Shown here in pieces: positions 1 through 10,961 of a stretch of 23,219 nucleotides of DNA. Every line of letters begins with the position of its first letter. Position 1 is the first letter of the stretch. The stretch lies in the NCBI GenBank assembly GCA_964200075.2, contig CAXNAA020000275.1:1-23219 (forward strand), in the 5' to 3' direction. Both the position numbers and the translations under genes were made by a program. This DNA is from Sphacelaria rigidula (taxonomy: Eukaryota > Phaeophyceae > Sphacelariales). Under the pieces are notes generated by a model that was not told the origin of the DNA, made no database searches, and was given only the letters and a program-made list of their open reading frames with translations.

Positions 1-1880
1 CCCGAACATCAGGCACTGTATGGCCATTTTTTTCGTGACACTTTTAGCTGGCTTTGGGGAGGGGAGCTATCGTAGAAAGTGTCAGCCCTTCCATGGGAAT
101 CTCCGCCTCTTCGGGTTCTGTCTGTTGTGTTTCGATTGGGCCTGGAAATGTCTACCGTGTGTTGTGAATCTATTGGCCTACTCCCACCAGGTACTTCACA
201 AGAGGGGGCACGGCTACACGGTCGGCAGTTCTCTCAAGCTGCGGGTTTGTTGTCGCTGCCGGCATATGCACTGCGCTTCGGCACGTGTCTGTACCTTGTC
301 TCGCTGTACACTGACGCGCTCGACATCGGTCGTAAATTGTAGCCTGTGCTAAGGTGCGCATTGCTTTTTGGGGGTGAACAAAAGCTAGCTGCCGCTTCCG
401 TCTCTTTTCCGTTTGTTGACACGACACCCCTCGCCAGCCGAAGACAGTCAGTAACTGAAATATGCAATCTTTTTCGGACTACCTGTTTTTTTGCCCCGCA
501 GTGAGTTAATCGCCCGTCATCTTAGAAGCTGTGTAACCGCCGCGTGATTGTGGGATGGGCTCTCCATGGATTGGTATAGTGGTGGTCGGAATGACAAGAA
601 ATTTCCCGATATTGAACGGCCAACAGCCAAAAGATAACAGAGAGTGCGGTGACGTGTACATGTTTTGGAGCTGGCCGAGAATCTGCGCGGTCAGGCACTT
701 TGATAGCCAAAAACGGGTGAAGTAGTCGTAATAAATTGTTCAAGGCCAAATTGAGTCGTCACCAGCAGATACACCGCACGTGCCTTTCGCCGGAATCCGT
801 TGGCGGCGTGATTCGGCCGATAAGGCCGCTGCGTTTGTTGCATTTCTGAAGTGGGTTTTCAGCTTTACCGTTCTTTGGCGATAGTTCAGGCGGTTTACTG
901 GGTTCTGGCGATTGCCCGAAGTGCTTCCCCCCTCTGCCGTGGAATGCATCCTTTGCTATTCGGGCGCCTCAGCCTGCTACGCTGTCCGTAGCGCCACCTT
1001 GCCGTGCTGATGTGGACCCGTCTGTTCCAAAGACCTTTGCCCCTCTAGTCTCAGCATATTTTACCCCTTAGTGCATGACCGTCTCCAATAAATATCACGA
1101 ATCATGCAACACAAATATTGCAAAATGCCTCTATATTTCCGAAGACCTGTTTGATGCACGAGTAGAACTTGCCAGCCAACACCGTTCTAGGCCAAAGTTG
1201 TGCCCATAAACTGAGTAAACAATGTGATATTTGCTGGTTGTGCTTTCAAACTCCCCTCTCATTGATTCACGAGAAGGATGTAGCACACCGGCGCTGAATG
1301 ACGTCGGTGGCTCCGTGTCTTAGCCTTCACAACCCATGTTGAATTGTATGTTGGCTTTGTATCGGTAGATATATCGTCTACTTCCATGCGCGTTGTTCGT
1401 GTGTGCTGTGCGTGTCAATTTCTTGCGCTTGTTGTGCACAGTCTGCTGTAGCCGGTCGAGGGAATATTTCTGCCCGAACCTCGGCGATAGAACAATCAAA
1501 ACGCCCCTCAACGACACAAGTACAGTACGTACAAGCCCTACCGAATACGCCTCGGCGTTCAGCGGTTGAGCAACAACTTTTTGTGCTGACAGTATACACA
1601 TGTAGTCCAACAATTTTCACTCTCGTCCTGAGATGACAAAGCACTGCTGATCGGATATCCATAACGCGCGCCATATGTGTGGCAGTGCCCTTTTCATGTA
1701 GGCGTTGTCCCTCCGCCGAAAGCAACCTTTCGGAACCCACTCAAGAGGCTCTGAATACAGGGCACACAACGTGATATGTAGTTTCATATGTCAAAACATG
1801 CCTAAGGGATGCCGGCACTGCCTCGAAAGTACCAAGACTTCGAACGCGTAAGCAGCGAGTATGCTGTCCGCATAAATCGC
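1..1880. other. Unassigned sequence, no supported gene
   Basis: I read both strands and found no recognisable domain, tRNA, or long repeat. The open frames here are at most about 120 codons, overlap each other on both strands, and have the composition expected of chance frames. It is most likely intergenic or intronic DNA. A distant exon with no recognisable motif could still be hidden here. Confidence 0.5.
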
Positions 1881-2058
1881 GTAGGAAGGGTTCAGCGAAA
1901 CCGTACATCGACTTGACTTGGTTCGAAATCCATCAAAGGTTCTTGTGCACGAATATTTAAAATATGCTCAATATCCACGTCTTCATATCATTAGGCTTGC
2001 TTTGTCACTTGACAAGCACACCTGTGATGCGCACCCCGTGAATATTGACGATGCGAAA

Positions 2059-2396
2059 ATGACAGTACACGAAGATCTGCATGTTGGAATCACAGCTGTG
2101 AACTATTTCTCACGACGGATCTTGTTCTATGAGGCTATCGCACGGCTAGACACGCATGAGCGAAGATTCTACCCAGCGCCAACAGGTAAGCAAGACGTCT
2201 CTGCGGTGTCTGGTGAAGGCTCCATTGAGATGTTACCTGGTGGTCTGCGATGCGGCATCATCAACGCTTCATGGATTGCTCCATGTTCTTCATTTTCCCA
2301 GGAAACAGCGACGATCATCACCCAACCAATACGGAAGAACGCGGTATACAGCAGGCAGGCAGGATAGGCAAAATAGTCACAACAGCACGGCAATGA
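2059..2396 (+). CDS. Candidate small two-exon gene or gene end, unknown function
   Basis: A plus-strand frame open from about 1885 runs to a consensus donor (CAACAG|GTAAGC, exon end 2185). A 116-base intron follows, ending in a strong pyrimidine tract and acceptor (TTCATTTTCCCAG, exon start 2302). Joined in phase 1, the frame continues for about 30 hydrophilic codons and stops at TGA 2394-2396. The first in-frame ATG is at 2059, so the smallest product is about 73 residues. Alternatively the first exon is internal and begins nearer 1885-1895. No domain is recognisable. The support is two good splice signals around a short intron. A frame of this length is expected by chance in a window this size, so this is only a candidate. 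Confidence 0.25.
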
Positions 2397-5300
2397 ATAC
2401 CCACATTAAGCACACTGTCGACAATGCTGCAGGGTGGGTGTGTTGCCCCCGTGCTGAGAAGGCCGTCGGCGGCAGCAGCAAAAGCGTGGTAATGCCGTAC
2501 CTCCGTTCATGTACACCGCCTACCGTCATGAGCACGGTGGTGTGCAGTTGCTGTAAGATATGTCAGCTTTCCCTTGGCAGAAATGACGGTCGTACCCTGG
2601 GCAAGCTGTGGATCGCGAGCGATAAAGAGGATCACGAGTGCAGTGGGCGGCGTGCGTATTAGTAATCCGGAGGGTGGCGCTGGCTTAATCGGCTGCGATT
2701 ATCGGCGTGTGTAGTGTAAGCAAGCGAGTGGCGGGGCGCGGCTTCGATGCGAGGGCTGAATCAGATGGCGAAGACGATGACAGTACAACCCTCGGTGCAG
2801 ATATTCAACTGCACGGGCACACGATGCAAGAGATAATCGCCCGCCACAATTAACGTTCCTCGGGGTTTCTTCGCGGGCGATGAAATGGGATCGGAACGGC
2901 TGCAGGTATGTCTCTTCCAGCACTATGTGTGTTTCCCTAGTTTGCGCAATGCATACCGGGTATGGTAAGACAAGATGATGTATCTTCGGAGTTTTTGGCG
3001 TTGGAAATCCCAGTCCAGGCCGGTGGAATTGTATGTTTTACAGGGACAGTAGGTAAGGAATCATAAGTGCATAGTCAGTACCATCCCGGTTATGGCTACC
3101 GTCTATCAGGTAGAATACAGTACAGTATAGTAAAGTGCGGCGCCCTACAGATCGAGGTACAAGGTGACTGCAAATATTTCTGCAGCGCAGCGCAGTGCAG
3201 TGTAGTATGCCCTCTGCATAGAACAAGTGCATGCACTACGCCCTTGTGCTGACACGAAGCTACAAACTACAGCGATCAATACAAAGTACACCGACCTTTC
3301 AGACACGTACCACACCCGCCAACCTCGATACCGCCAGCACTTATTGAACTGGCACTCATTTCTCCAGTAACTGTAGTTCACTGTGCGGGGGTACAGTGTA
3401 TCCTCAGGAACCACCACGTGAAATCACAACGCATGTTCTGAGTCTGCGCGAAGCCCTCCTATTACTATTACAGTTGCTACCTGGCGCGCAGTGGTCACTG
3501 CTACTATTTTCCCGTGGTTTCGAACATTCCCTGCTGTTTTGCATGTTGTCCCTCCGAATCACTGTGGGTAGACACGTCTGGCGGCGACCTGGGCCACCGG
3601 ACGCAAGCTTAAGTGGGGGACTTATGGCTTTGGCGGAGACGGCGAATGCTACCATCCTGGCACGGATGTTTGAGGCATTTGCTGCTGAGGGGGTTCTGAG
3701 CCGCATCCGGGCACCGATCAATAGGCGGCGCTCTACCTGTCCTCCTCAACCTCTTCTGGACCTAGCACATGATTTACCCACGGCTGGCGTGACACAGCTC
3801 GATCCTCAAGATACCAGCTTTTATGTGATGCACATATGGTACGCGTTACTTTTGAATAAATACCTGGACTGTGTGGGGCGTGGGTATTGCTCAAAAACTG
3901 CGTCTGCTCCATGACCATGGAGAGGGGTACTCTACTCGCGAAGCATGGAGAGGGGGGGGGAGATGGAGCACTAAACGCCGGTTGGTCGAGTCGACGGCGG
4001 CGCTTTGTTCGGTCGCAAGTTTCTCATCGGGCTGCGTGTTCCCGCGGCGGTATACTGTCACCGCACGGTCACCTTCTCAGCATGGGCACAGTCGTGCAAA
4101 GCAGCAATAATCACAGATATGCGTTCCGGAAGCACAGGGCTGCGCGGCAACATATTACTCAACCTTGTAACACTGCACTCACTGTCATTCGCTCAAATGC
4201 GCTGTTGCATTTCGCTTGGAAATATTTTGTGGAGATTTTTCGTACAAATTCACGTGACTGTTTGCGACCGACAATAACAAGTGTCGCTGAAATCGGCAGC
4301 CGGCGATGTTGATACATGTGTATTGAACCGGCTTGCCCAACCACACACCTATCCACGCTGCAATGTAAACCAGGAAGCGGAACAGAGGGCGTTGGCTGCT
4401 CCGTTACAAGGGCGAAGCAAGCAGGTGAGGCCGCTCACCGTGTATCAATAATCTCGAACAACCACCCGCGGCGAGGTAGGCACTTCGACGTTAACACCCC
4501 AAATAAGAAAATAATAATGATACAATTGGCGGAACGACACAGATGCCTCAAATATGCAAAAAGAAACATGCCGCGTGCTACGTTCTGGCTGTGTTCCGTC
4601 AGACCGCACGAGGAGAAAATGCAGGTATACAAATGGCGAACCAGTGTAGACGCCTGAAACTTACAACAGCAACAACAAAAGCATGCGCAACGTTCTGCCT
4701 GAGTTCCAACTCACAGCACCACCAGCACCGACCGGCTAACACCAGTGCATGTATGACCTCTGGAACGAAAACGGACCCGTCGCGATTCTCGTCACTTCCT
4801 CGGTGGCGACAAGTTTTTCACTGGGGCCGACGGCGAGGATGGGATCAGATGAGTGCTCTCCCTCATACCGAACTGTTTTGCAGGACGAGAGCAGGGCGTG
4901 CCAGAAAAACGACTCGGTATCGGTTGGATCACTACGGACGAGGGCGACTTTATCCTTGACCAATAACTATGCCCCCAGAGGTCCATCGACCAATGGAGTG
5001 TACCCAAGTTAACAATGCTACGGTAAGGGTGCACTTCTGACGTTAAACCTTGTCTAGTTCGGGGGCTCCTCAAGATTTTAGATTCATAAGAGTATGGGTC
5101 AGGGCATCCTCGTTTGCCAATGCATTCGAGATATCCCCAGCACATTGGAGAAGTAATCCTGGCGTACTCTTACATATTTTATAAGTCGTGTTTTGGATGA
5201 GACAAAGGGCTCCTCACAAGCCTAACCTCAAAAAATAGTAGTGCTCCCCTACCCTAGCATCACTCAACCCGTCGACAAATCACATGGCTCAGAAGTATTT

Positions 5301-6130
5301 GGTTTCAGCCTGAGCAATCACTCTCGGATTCTCTGAAGGCTGACAGTACCAGGCGCTTGCCAGCGTTGGCAGCACGGGTGTCAGTTTCAATCGGGGCCGC
5401 ACGCTCCGCTTTGAGTCTGCCTACGCACACTTTGCCTACATCACCTCGCACACCGTCCTTTCACGATGCTTCTCGGTATGACTCGGGTTGAGTTTGACTG
5501 ACTTGGAGTTAAGGATACGTTTTGACCCAAACTAACTTTTGCCCTTGGATTTTGGCAATATATTGGGCACCATGTACCTCCAACAGGCGTTCCCAAGGTC
5601 AAACGTCGTTTGCCTGGACATGGATCTTTCTGCTCGTGAAGAGCATGAGTAGAGATAGATATGGTGGTAATTTCTGCGACAACTTTCTCGGGGAGCTTAT
5701 ATTCCTGGCAGACCTGTCGAGTCCCAACCTCTTCAACAGCGTTCGCGAGCTCGGTCGCTGGGCCGCCTCCCCTTTTCCGTGGCACAGGGAAGGACTGCTT
5801 CATCATGTCTATCCGCTACCTCAACGCGACACTCGATGTGTGCCTGCGCTACGGTGCTACGGGAAGTTTTCGAAAACTAACCGTACTCAGACTAGGCGAA
5901 TGCCACGGGACCGCGCAGAGACGTACCGGCCTGTGTACTGTTGTCCCTGAAGGAAGCTAACCAATGCTTCGAAAAACCAATATGTGAGAGCTCATCGTTT
6001 GTGAGAGCTCATCATACTGCAAAGTTTTGAGTCCGAATAGACGGCTATGGTGCGGGGGTATGAATCACGGTATGTACATTGATTCGCTGATCGATCGATT
6101 ATTTGATTGCCGCACTCTCAGTGATTCCCG
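2397..6130. other. Unassigned sequence, no supported gene
   Basis: Long but unconvincing open frames occur here: plus 3396-3914, minus 5441-5806 and plus 5522-5950. None shows a recognisable domain, consistent splice borders, or composition unlike its antisense partner. Local oddities are CAGTA/GCAGC-type low complexity at about 3110-3215, a G homopolymer near 3950, and a 13-base direct repeat (GTGAGAGCTCATC) at 5984 and 6001. I see no tRNA, long inverted repeat or transposon domain. Confidence 0.45.
3110..3215. repeat. Imperfect CAGTA / GCAGC-type low-complexity tract
   Basis: The plus strand shows runs such as ACAGTACAGTATAGTAAAGTG and, some 50 bases on, GCAGCGCAGCGCAGTGCAGTG. These look like degenerate short-unit repeats with pentamer-like spacing of AGT/CAG cores. 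A similar ACAGTACAGTAGAGTA string recurs near 6622. They are probably microsatellite remnants with no coding meaning. Confidence 0.45.
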
Positions 6131-6177
6131 AGGTAGTCATGATCCAGCCGCGGTCATTATCCACACGATGAAAGTAC

Positions 6178-6300
6178 ACGAGAGAAAAAAAAATAGAAAC
6201 ACTCGCTGAAGAATAGTGAAGGAAAAATAGAAGGGGCAGAGTAGGCTAAGAAACGACATGAGAGCAGAAAAAATGAAGAAAGACCAGAACAGAACAAGGA
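6178..6300. repeat. Purine-rich (GA/A) asymmetric tract
   Basis: About 120 bases of plus strand are overwhelmingly purine, with many GAAAAAA, AGAAGG and GAAGAAAG runs, ending in a C9 homopolymer near 6301. The antisense frame encodes an artificial Phe/Leu/Ser-rich hydrophobic peptide purely because of this composition. A second weaker purine-rich stretch lies at about 6545-6625. Both sit just beyond the 3' end of the LINE remnant. Confidence 0.5.
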
Positions 6301-6786
6301 CCCCCCCCCGACTATGGCATGCAAGATCATGAGTACACTCCCCCCTCCCCCTACGGCCTTCGCCACATGGCTCGGCGGAGGAGGTCTGGCGCAAAACCAC
6401 ACTCGCACCCAATCGTGTAAAACAAAAGCGGTGGGAACAGTTCGCGGTTCATCTATTCCGACCTCACTGTTTTGGGTTTGAAGTTGTCATCTATGAACCC
6501 CCCGGAGACGAGGTACCAAACTGCTACTTACATACACCGGAAGGAACGAACACACAAATAGAGAGATGGGAACGGAAGAGAGCGAAAAAAGAGGCTACAA
6601 AAGTGATGAAGCCCAAGAGACAGTACAGTAGAGTAGGTGTAGCCACACAGCAGGAAGCGGTGCAGAACCACCGGCCAAGGACAAAATTATCAACCAGTAC
6701 GGGAAGACAGGAGTACATCAGTTATCGTGATGGCCCATTTTTTCGCGTTCATTCCTAACTTGGTACGAAGCGGACCATTCTCTTGG

Positions 6787-7146
6787 TCATTTCCATCTCG
6801 AACTCCTCGCGAGCTGTTGTTGCTCTTGTGCTAGCGAGGGCGGTTCTCCGATTGGCGGCTCTCGCCGCTGCAGCCTCTCGTTTGTGACTGCGGTCCGATT
6901 CTCGTTGATCTTCGCGTCGCTTCGTGTCCTTTCACGCTTCTGCCCTTTTCTCAACTCCAAGATGCCATCTAGCCATGTTCTTCGCCGCAGTGACCCAATC
7001 GTGTGCGCCGTTTGACGAACCATTTCCGTCTCGTACTTTGCGTGGAGGAGCCCCCAGTGCACGTAGGTTCTCCTCGAGGTTGTCCCCCCAGTGCTCGAGG
7101 GGCTGCCATCCCCCTTGGGCCCTTGTGCGGCTAGCCGCCCGTGCAT
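6787..7146 (-). pseudogene. LINE C-terminal basic region fragment
   Basis: This is the continuation of the LINE protein toward its C-terminus, in two overlapping minus-strand frames (6787-7146 and 6932-7267). It is rich in Arg, Glu and Gln. The frame appears to end near 6722 after a NAKKWAI segment. No zinc knuckle is visible. I infer membership from position and continuity with the thumb fragment more than from motifs. Confidence 0.6.
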
Positions 7147-7247
7147 GATTCATTGGGGGAGGCGTCTCACGTCCTGCCGGGCAAGGGCTTTCGCGAACCA
7201 GATTTGACGCTTTCGGATAGTCGTCTCGATCCGTTCGTGGTTGGTCA

Positions 7248-7544
7248 TCACGACCACGGCTCTGCAAGCGTCTTGTAGCTCGTGCGATCTTTCCTGCAGA
7301 ATCGAACTACTCGTAGCAGAAGCTTGTGATGGGGCGTACGTAGACTGTCAGAAGCACTCAGAACGGAACGTCCGTACGGCACATCCGTCCAACAGCGTGT
7401 GTCCACCACCCCCGCATTGAGCAGCTGGACTTTCAAGGATTGCTGAGCGTTTGGTCGATCGTCGAGTTGGGAGCTGTACTTTCGGAGACGTGTCCACGCC
7501 GCGCTGATGCGGTGGTTGATTTCGATAAATACATTCGCACCCAC
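7248..7544 (-). pseudogene. LINE reverse transcriptase, thumb/connection fragment
   Basis: This 98-codon minus-strand frame includes EINHRISAAWTRLRKYSSQL, DRPNAQQSLKVQLLNAGVV and LRTPHHKLLLRVVRF, which correspond to the conserved post-palm region of this LINE class (I..R...AW..FRKY, LK..LL.A.V, HH..LLR). It is in a different frame from the palm, so at least one frameshift lies near 7550. Confidence 0.85.
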
Positions 7545-7559
7545 GCTGACAGCACCAAG

Positions 7560-8400
7560 TTAAACAGACTTGGCCGTCTGCTCATGCCATTGACCGGTCG
7601 CGCTGATGTGCGGTGCGGTATCTGTGGAGCTAGACACTGACCACAAGCGGATGGGCTTTGTTTTGCTCCCCGATACCGTCAATCCGAACCCCTGGCAGGT
7701 GATCACTACCACTACCATCATTCTAGCAAGGCCGTCTGGGGTCCTCGAGTCTGTGCCGGCGTCATCCGCATAACGCATTACCCACACCGCGTGTCGCACC
7801 ATTTCCATCGGCGTCTCTTCCAGGAGTTTACCGTCGTCACCGTTTGGCGCACCGTCTAGAAAAATCAAGCATGAGGCGATCACTGGGTCCGCCGCAAACC
7901 GCTGTACGATCACGTCGACCAAGGCTGCACCGAAGATGTTGGTGCAGACAACAATGAGGAGTCCCTGGCAGTCGTGAAACACGCTGTACCCGAGCTGGCA
8001 TGCCGTCGTGAAACAAAACATACGGATGGTCGTGGTCATCAACGGCGGGACTCCGAACCGAGCAAGCACTTCCCGCAGGAGCGTGCGGCCTACGGAATCG
8101 GGGGCTTGCCGCAGGTCGATGGAGCACATGTTTAGTGGGACATTGCTTGCCCGTCCCTATTCCTGTAGTCGGCGTACTGCGAACATCATGTCGATAGTCG
8201 ATCGCTGGCGTGTATATCCGCACTGGATTTCCGGGAAGATATTTGTTTCCTCGCATCATTGGCCGAGCCTATTGGCTGCGATCTTCAGGAGAACTTCAGC
8301 AGCATATTCCACGAGTGAAATGCCCCTGTAGTTTACACACTCGACCCCATCCTTCTCCTCGTGTAGCACTTTGAACCTGACATGTTTCCACTACTGCGGC
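7560..8400 (-). pseudogene. LINE reverse transcriptase, palm with YADD
   Basis: One minus-strand frame carries NYRGISLVEYAAEVLLKIAA, a TGA (8256-8258), FPEIQCGYTRQRSTIDMMF, a TAG (8157-8159), then SIDLRQAPDSVGRTLL with the motif A aspartate, and VMRYADDAGTD with the catalytic Asp pair. GFGLTVSGSKTK follows. The block between motif A and YADD that normally reads G.RQGC..SP..F is degraded here, with only a QGLL and a NIF remaining. Two premature stops and that degraded motif make it inactive. The match in order and spacing to LINE RTs is strong. Confidence 0.9.
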
Positions 8401-8406
8401 ACCTCA

Positions 8407-8778
8407 TCAGACGTCCAGACCGTAGCGACAATGCTGTGAAAGTGGTACAGAGTCTCCGAAGTCCCCCCGCCGTCCAAGCTCAAAGAGTTGGGCAGGTAGA
8501 CCATCGGGATCCGTCGCTTTGTCGTTCGATATAGCTTTCAGAACCCCCTCAGTTTCGCTTGTGCTTGGCGGGTCTCCAGGTGACAGTGCGGACAGTGCTA
8601 TATGTCCTTCTGCAATGTGCTCGATGACGGCTTGGTCGACGGTTGCCGATATGGAGTCCAGTAATGTGGAGCAAGCACCGTTCCCATCTGTCGCTGATGA
8701 AACTTTTTTCTTGCGGTATGTTCCCGTCCTCGTCCTGAGATGTATTGCTCTCTCTCTCTCCACAGTCTCCACCCTCAT
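8407..8778 (-). pseudogene. LINE reverse transcriptase, finger region fragment
   Basis: This minus-strand frame of 123 codons contains the conserved RT entry motif: ETEGVLKAISNDKATDPDGLP near its C-terminal third, equivalent to the usual 'A...K..KA.GPDG.P.E' block. It sits at the expected place between the endonuclease linker (8974-9294, minus, other frame) and the palm. Its N-terminal Arg-rich part corresponds to the poorly conserved linker. It leads, with a frame change near 8400, into the FKVLHEEKDGVECVNYRGIS segment that precedes the palm. Confidence 0.85.
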
Positions 8779-9200
8779 TTGAGATGTCTACACTATACTC
8801 TCATATCCCCAACTCGAGTATTCTTCTCCAACTCTCTAGCATACACATTCAGATACGTGTCCAGCCCAACGTGGATCCCCCCTTTGAGCTTTTTGCACGC
8901 TGCTCGCAATGTGCGTCATGCGGATTTATCTCTCGATGGTCCCAATCGCACCGTCGATATCGCCCTTTTCCCCTCATTCCAGGCGCGTTGAAGTTCCGTT
9001 CGGATGGCAGCATCCTCGAACCACCCCGGTATACGTGTCTTTCGGGTCACGCGGGGTACCACCTTTCACCTCTCCAGCGGCACTCGGGAGCACGTCGGCA
9101 AAGTTCGCAGTCAGGGTGCTAATTGTATCGCCAGGTTGACCCGGTTTGAGCTCGCTGATGAAGACCTGGGTGCATTGCTCATGTCTATCGGTATCAGATC

Positions 9201-10249
9201 CTACTGGCCGCCTGTCGACTGGTCTGCGCCCAATTGGGATTTGCCGAAGTCTGTTGTGTGCAAAGCGAAGAAGGAACCACACTGAGGTGCACACGATATT
9301 GTGGTCAGAGCCCGGCGAGTTAGGTGGTTGGATGGGAACGGTGACATTGCGAACAAGCCTGCGGTGATCTTGCCGTGTGAGGATGTAGTCAATGCGTATG
9401 TTGTCCGCGGGACTCTTCGCAATACCGGTGGACGTAGACGATGTGCCTTCCTTGGGGATGGAAAAAAAAATGTTGAGCAGGGCAAGCCTGTTACCACCTG
9501 CAAGTTGTAGTGAAGAGGTGCCGTTACTGTCGTTGGATCGGAATCTCGGCCGTATGACTCCACTATTTTACGTTCCTCCCAGCCTGTTCGTGCCCCAGTC
9601 CTAGCGTTAGCGTCCATTAAAATAGACAGGTGGTGTTTGCTGGGGATGCGTTTTACAATGCTGTCCAACTCAGTCCAAAACAAACCTCTATCCTCCTTCG
9701 AATGTGATGTATCTGTAGGAGGCATTGGCAACTACAAACGTAGCAACATTTGATTTGCCCGCGAGGTTTAAAGTCACCAACTTGAGGCGTTCGCTGATGA
9801 GTGCCCGGGTCCACGTCACCATATTGATGGTCGACTCGCTGACCGCCAACCCGACATCACGTTGGCCAGCCCTTCCCTTCCGCCCCGCAGCAAAAGACAC
9901 GATATCCCGCGGCAACGAACTCGAAGCGGCCCGCTCTTCGTGTCTGCTTTAGTCCGATGGCGTCACACCCCAACCCAATCCCATGTTGGCCAGCCCTTCC
10001 CTCGCTCTCTTCTGCCCCGCAGCAGAAGATACGATGTCCTCGGAGTGGCCCGCCTTTCGCGTCTGCTTCAGTCCGATGGCATCACACCCAGCGCATGACA
10101 TTTTTGTAAAACCATCTCAGCATGGCCAGCTCCGTTTTTCCCGCGACGGACAGAGAACGGACGTTACATATCTCCACTTTGAGCTTCCCTGTACCTGACG
10201 TTGCTCTAGCCTTCTCTACATTTGCACGTCTTCCTCTTTGTCCTGCCAT
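9201..10249 (-). pseudogene. LINE endonuclease (AP/EEP-like) domain, broken
   Basis: The N-terminal 55 codons (10249 to 10085) are open and end with NVRSLSVAGKTELAMLRW, matching the start of LINE endonuclease domains where the Asn is catalytic. A TGA at 10082-10084 and a local duplication then break the frame. It resumes with a GRKGRAGQ..VGLAV segment, a RLKLVTLNLAGKSNVATFVV segment (about 9740-9880), and SILMDANARTG (about 9605-9625), which corresponds to the conserved Asp/Asn metal-binding loop. The domain's end continues in another frame near 9290, reading through TSVWFLLRFAHNRL. The protein would nick target DNA to prime reverse transcription. This copy cannot make it. Confidence 0.85.
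9858..10090. repeat. Imperfect tandem duplication inside the LINE, period about 125 bp
   Basis: The stretch from about 9858 (GTTGGCCAGCCCTTCCCT...) to about 9960 (...AGTCCGATGGCGTCACACCC) recurs at about 9983-10088 with the same start and end words and roughly 80-85% identity. The second unit lacks about 11 bases and has an insertion near CGCTCTCTTCT. It disrupts the endonuclease frame exactly where the minus-strand N-terminal segment stops. Confidence 0.75.
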
Positions 10250-10529
10250 CTTTCACGGTCTGTTTCGCCTTCTTGTTATGCGTGCGACGTTTTGTTTCTG
10301 TCCCTATCCATCTGTGGTAAATCGGTCATGGTACTTGCTTGTGTTTGGGTCTCGCGGCGACAGTGCAGCGTTCCCAGCCCGCATCGGCCGCTAGCTCCAG
10401 TCCGCCGAATCTGGGGGTTTCTCATACGTGTCTCATCTCTGTCAACGTGCTTCCCGTGATGGTGTCCCAACGCCGGTTTAAACCCTGGAGCTACGGGGCT
10501 TAGTCCGGCTCTCAGGACAGGGTAAAACT

Positions 10530-10961
10530 CTGCAGCTAACACGGGATCTTACAAATTGCGGATGGATCATTTATCGGGGATGAGAAACCCGGAGAATTAA
10601 AATTTTCGTATCCGCACGAAATCTTCGAAATATGGTTCTATTTCCTCACCGACTGATAGCTATTGACAACTGCTACACGCCATAGAAAATTGGATTTCGA
10701 TCACCGAAATGTTGAGGGAATTTTGGGTGTCCGAACGGACGCCAAAATGCTTCTGAAATTGGTTTTTCATCTAGGACCCCAACATTTCGGTGATCGAAGT
10801 CAAAATTTCTATGGCGTGTAGCTATTGTTAATAGCCATCAGCGGGTGAAGAAATGGAACCATATTTCGAAGATGTGAGGATACGAAAAAATTATTTTTCC
10901 GGGTTTCTCATCCCCAATAAAAAATCCATCCCCAATATGTAAGATCCCGTGTTAGCTGCAG
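10530..10961. mobile_element. Fold-back / MITE-like element with long inverted arms
   Basis: The left end CTAACACGGGATCTTACA (from 10536) is matched perfectly in inverse by TGTAAGATCCCGTGTTAG (to 10955). Both are flanked by CTGCAG, which may be a 6-bp target-site duplication but is itself palindromic and so ambiguous. The arms continue inwards: GGGGATGAGAAACCCGG against CCGGGTTTCTCATCCCC, and CGATCACCGAAATGTTGAGG (about 10698-10717) against CCCCAACATTTCGGTGATCG (about 10777-10796). Each arm is about 190 bp around a loop of about 50 bp. The loop has its own hairpin, GTCCG-AA-CGGAC at 10729-10740. It has no coding capacity. I infer a non-autonomous DNA transposon; the superfamily is not determinable. 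Confidence 0.9.

Larger units (their letters stand above)
6722..10249 (-). mobile_element. Decayed non-LTR (LINE-type) retrotransposon, endonuclease plus reverse transcriptase
   Basis: Read on the minus strand, this stretch carries in order: a start (MAGQRGRR, ATG at 10249), an N-terminal endonuclease segment with the catalytic-type NVR, further endonuclease motifs, a linker, reverse transcriptase finger and palm motifs including YADD, a thumb region, and a basic C-terminal tail. The order and spacing are those of a LINE ORF2-like protein of about 1,100-1,200 codons. The reading frame is broken: a TGA at 10082-10084, TGA at 8256-8258, TAG at 8157-8159, several frame changes and an internal duplication near 9860-10090. 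It is therefore a dead copy. The catalytic YADD and the surrounding palm are well preserved, suggesting moderate age. No poly(A) tail or target-site duplication could be defined. The family resembles retrotransposons I associate with brown algae, from memory. Confidence 0.9.

Noticed and set aside
3396-3914. 172-codon plus-strand frame
   Set aside because: No recognisable domain, a Leu-rich start and an overlapping antisense frame. Roughly one frame of this length is expected by chance in a window this size.
5441-5950. Overlapping 121- and 142-codon frames on opposite strands
   Set aside because: No motif and no convincing splice borders. I could not say which strand, if either, is coding.
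6137-6412. Hydrophobic minus-strand frame resembling a membrane protein
   Set aside because: The Phe/Leu/Ser richness is an artefact of reading the antisense of a purine-rich tract.
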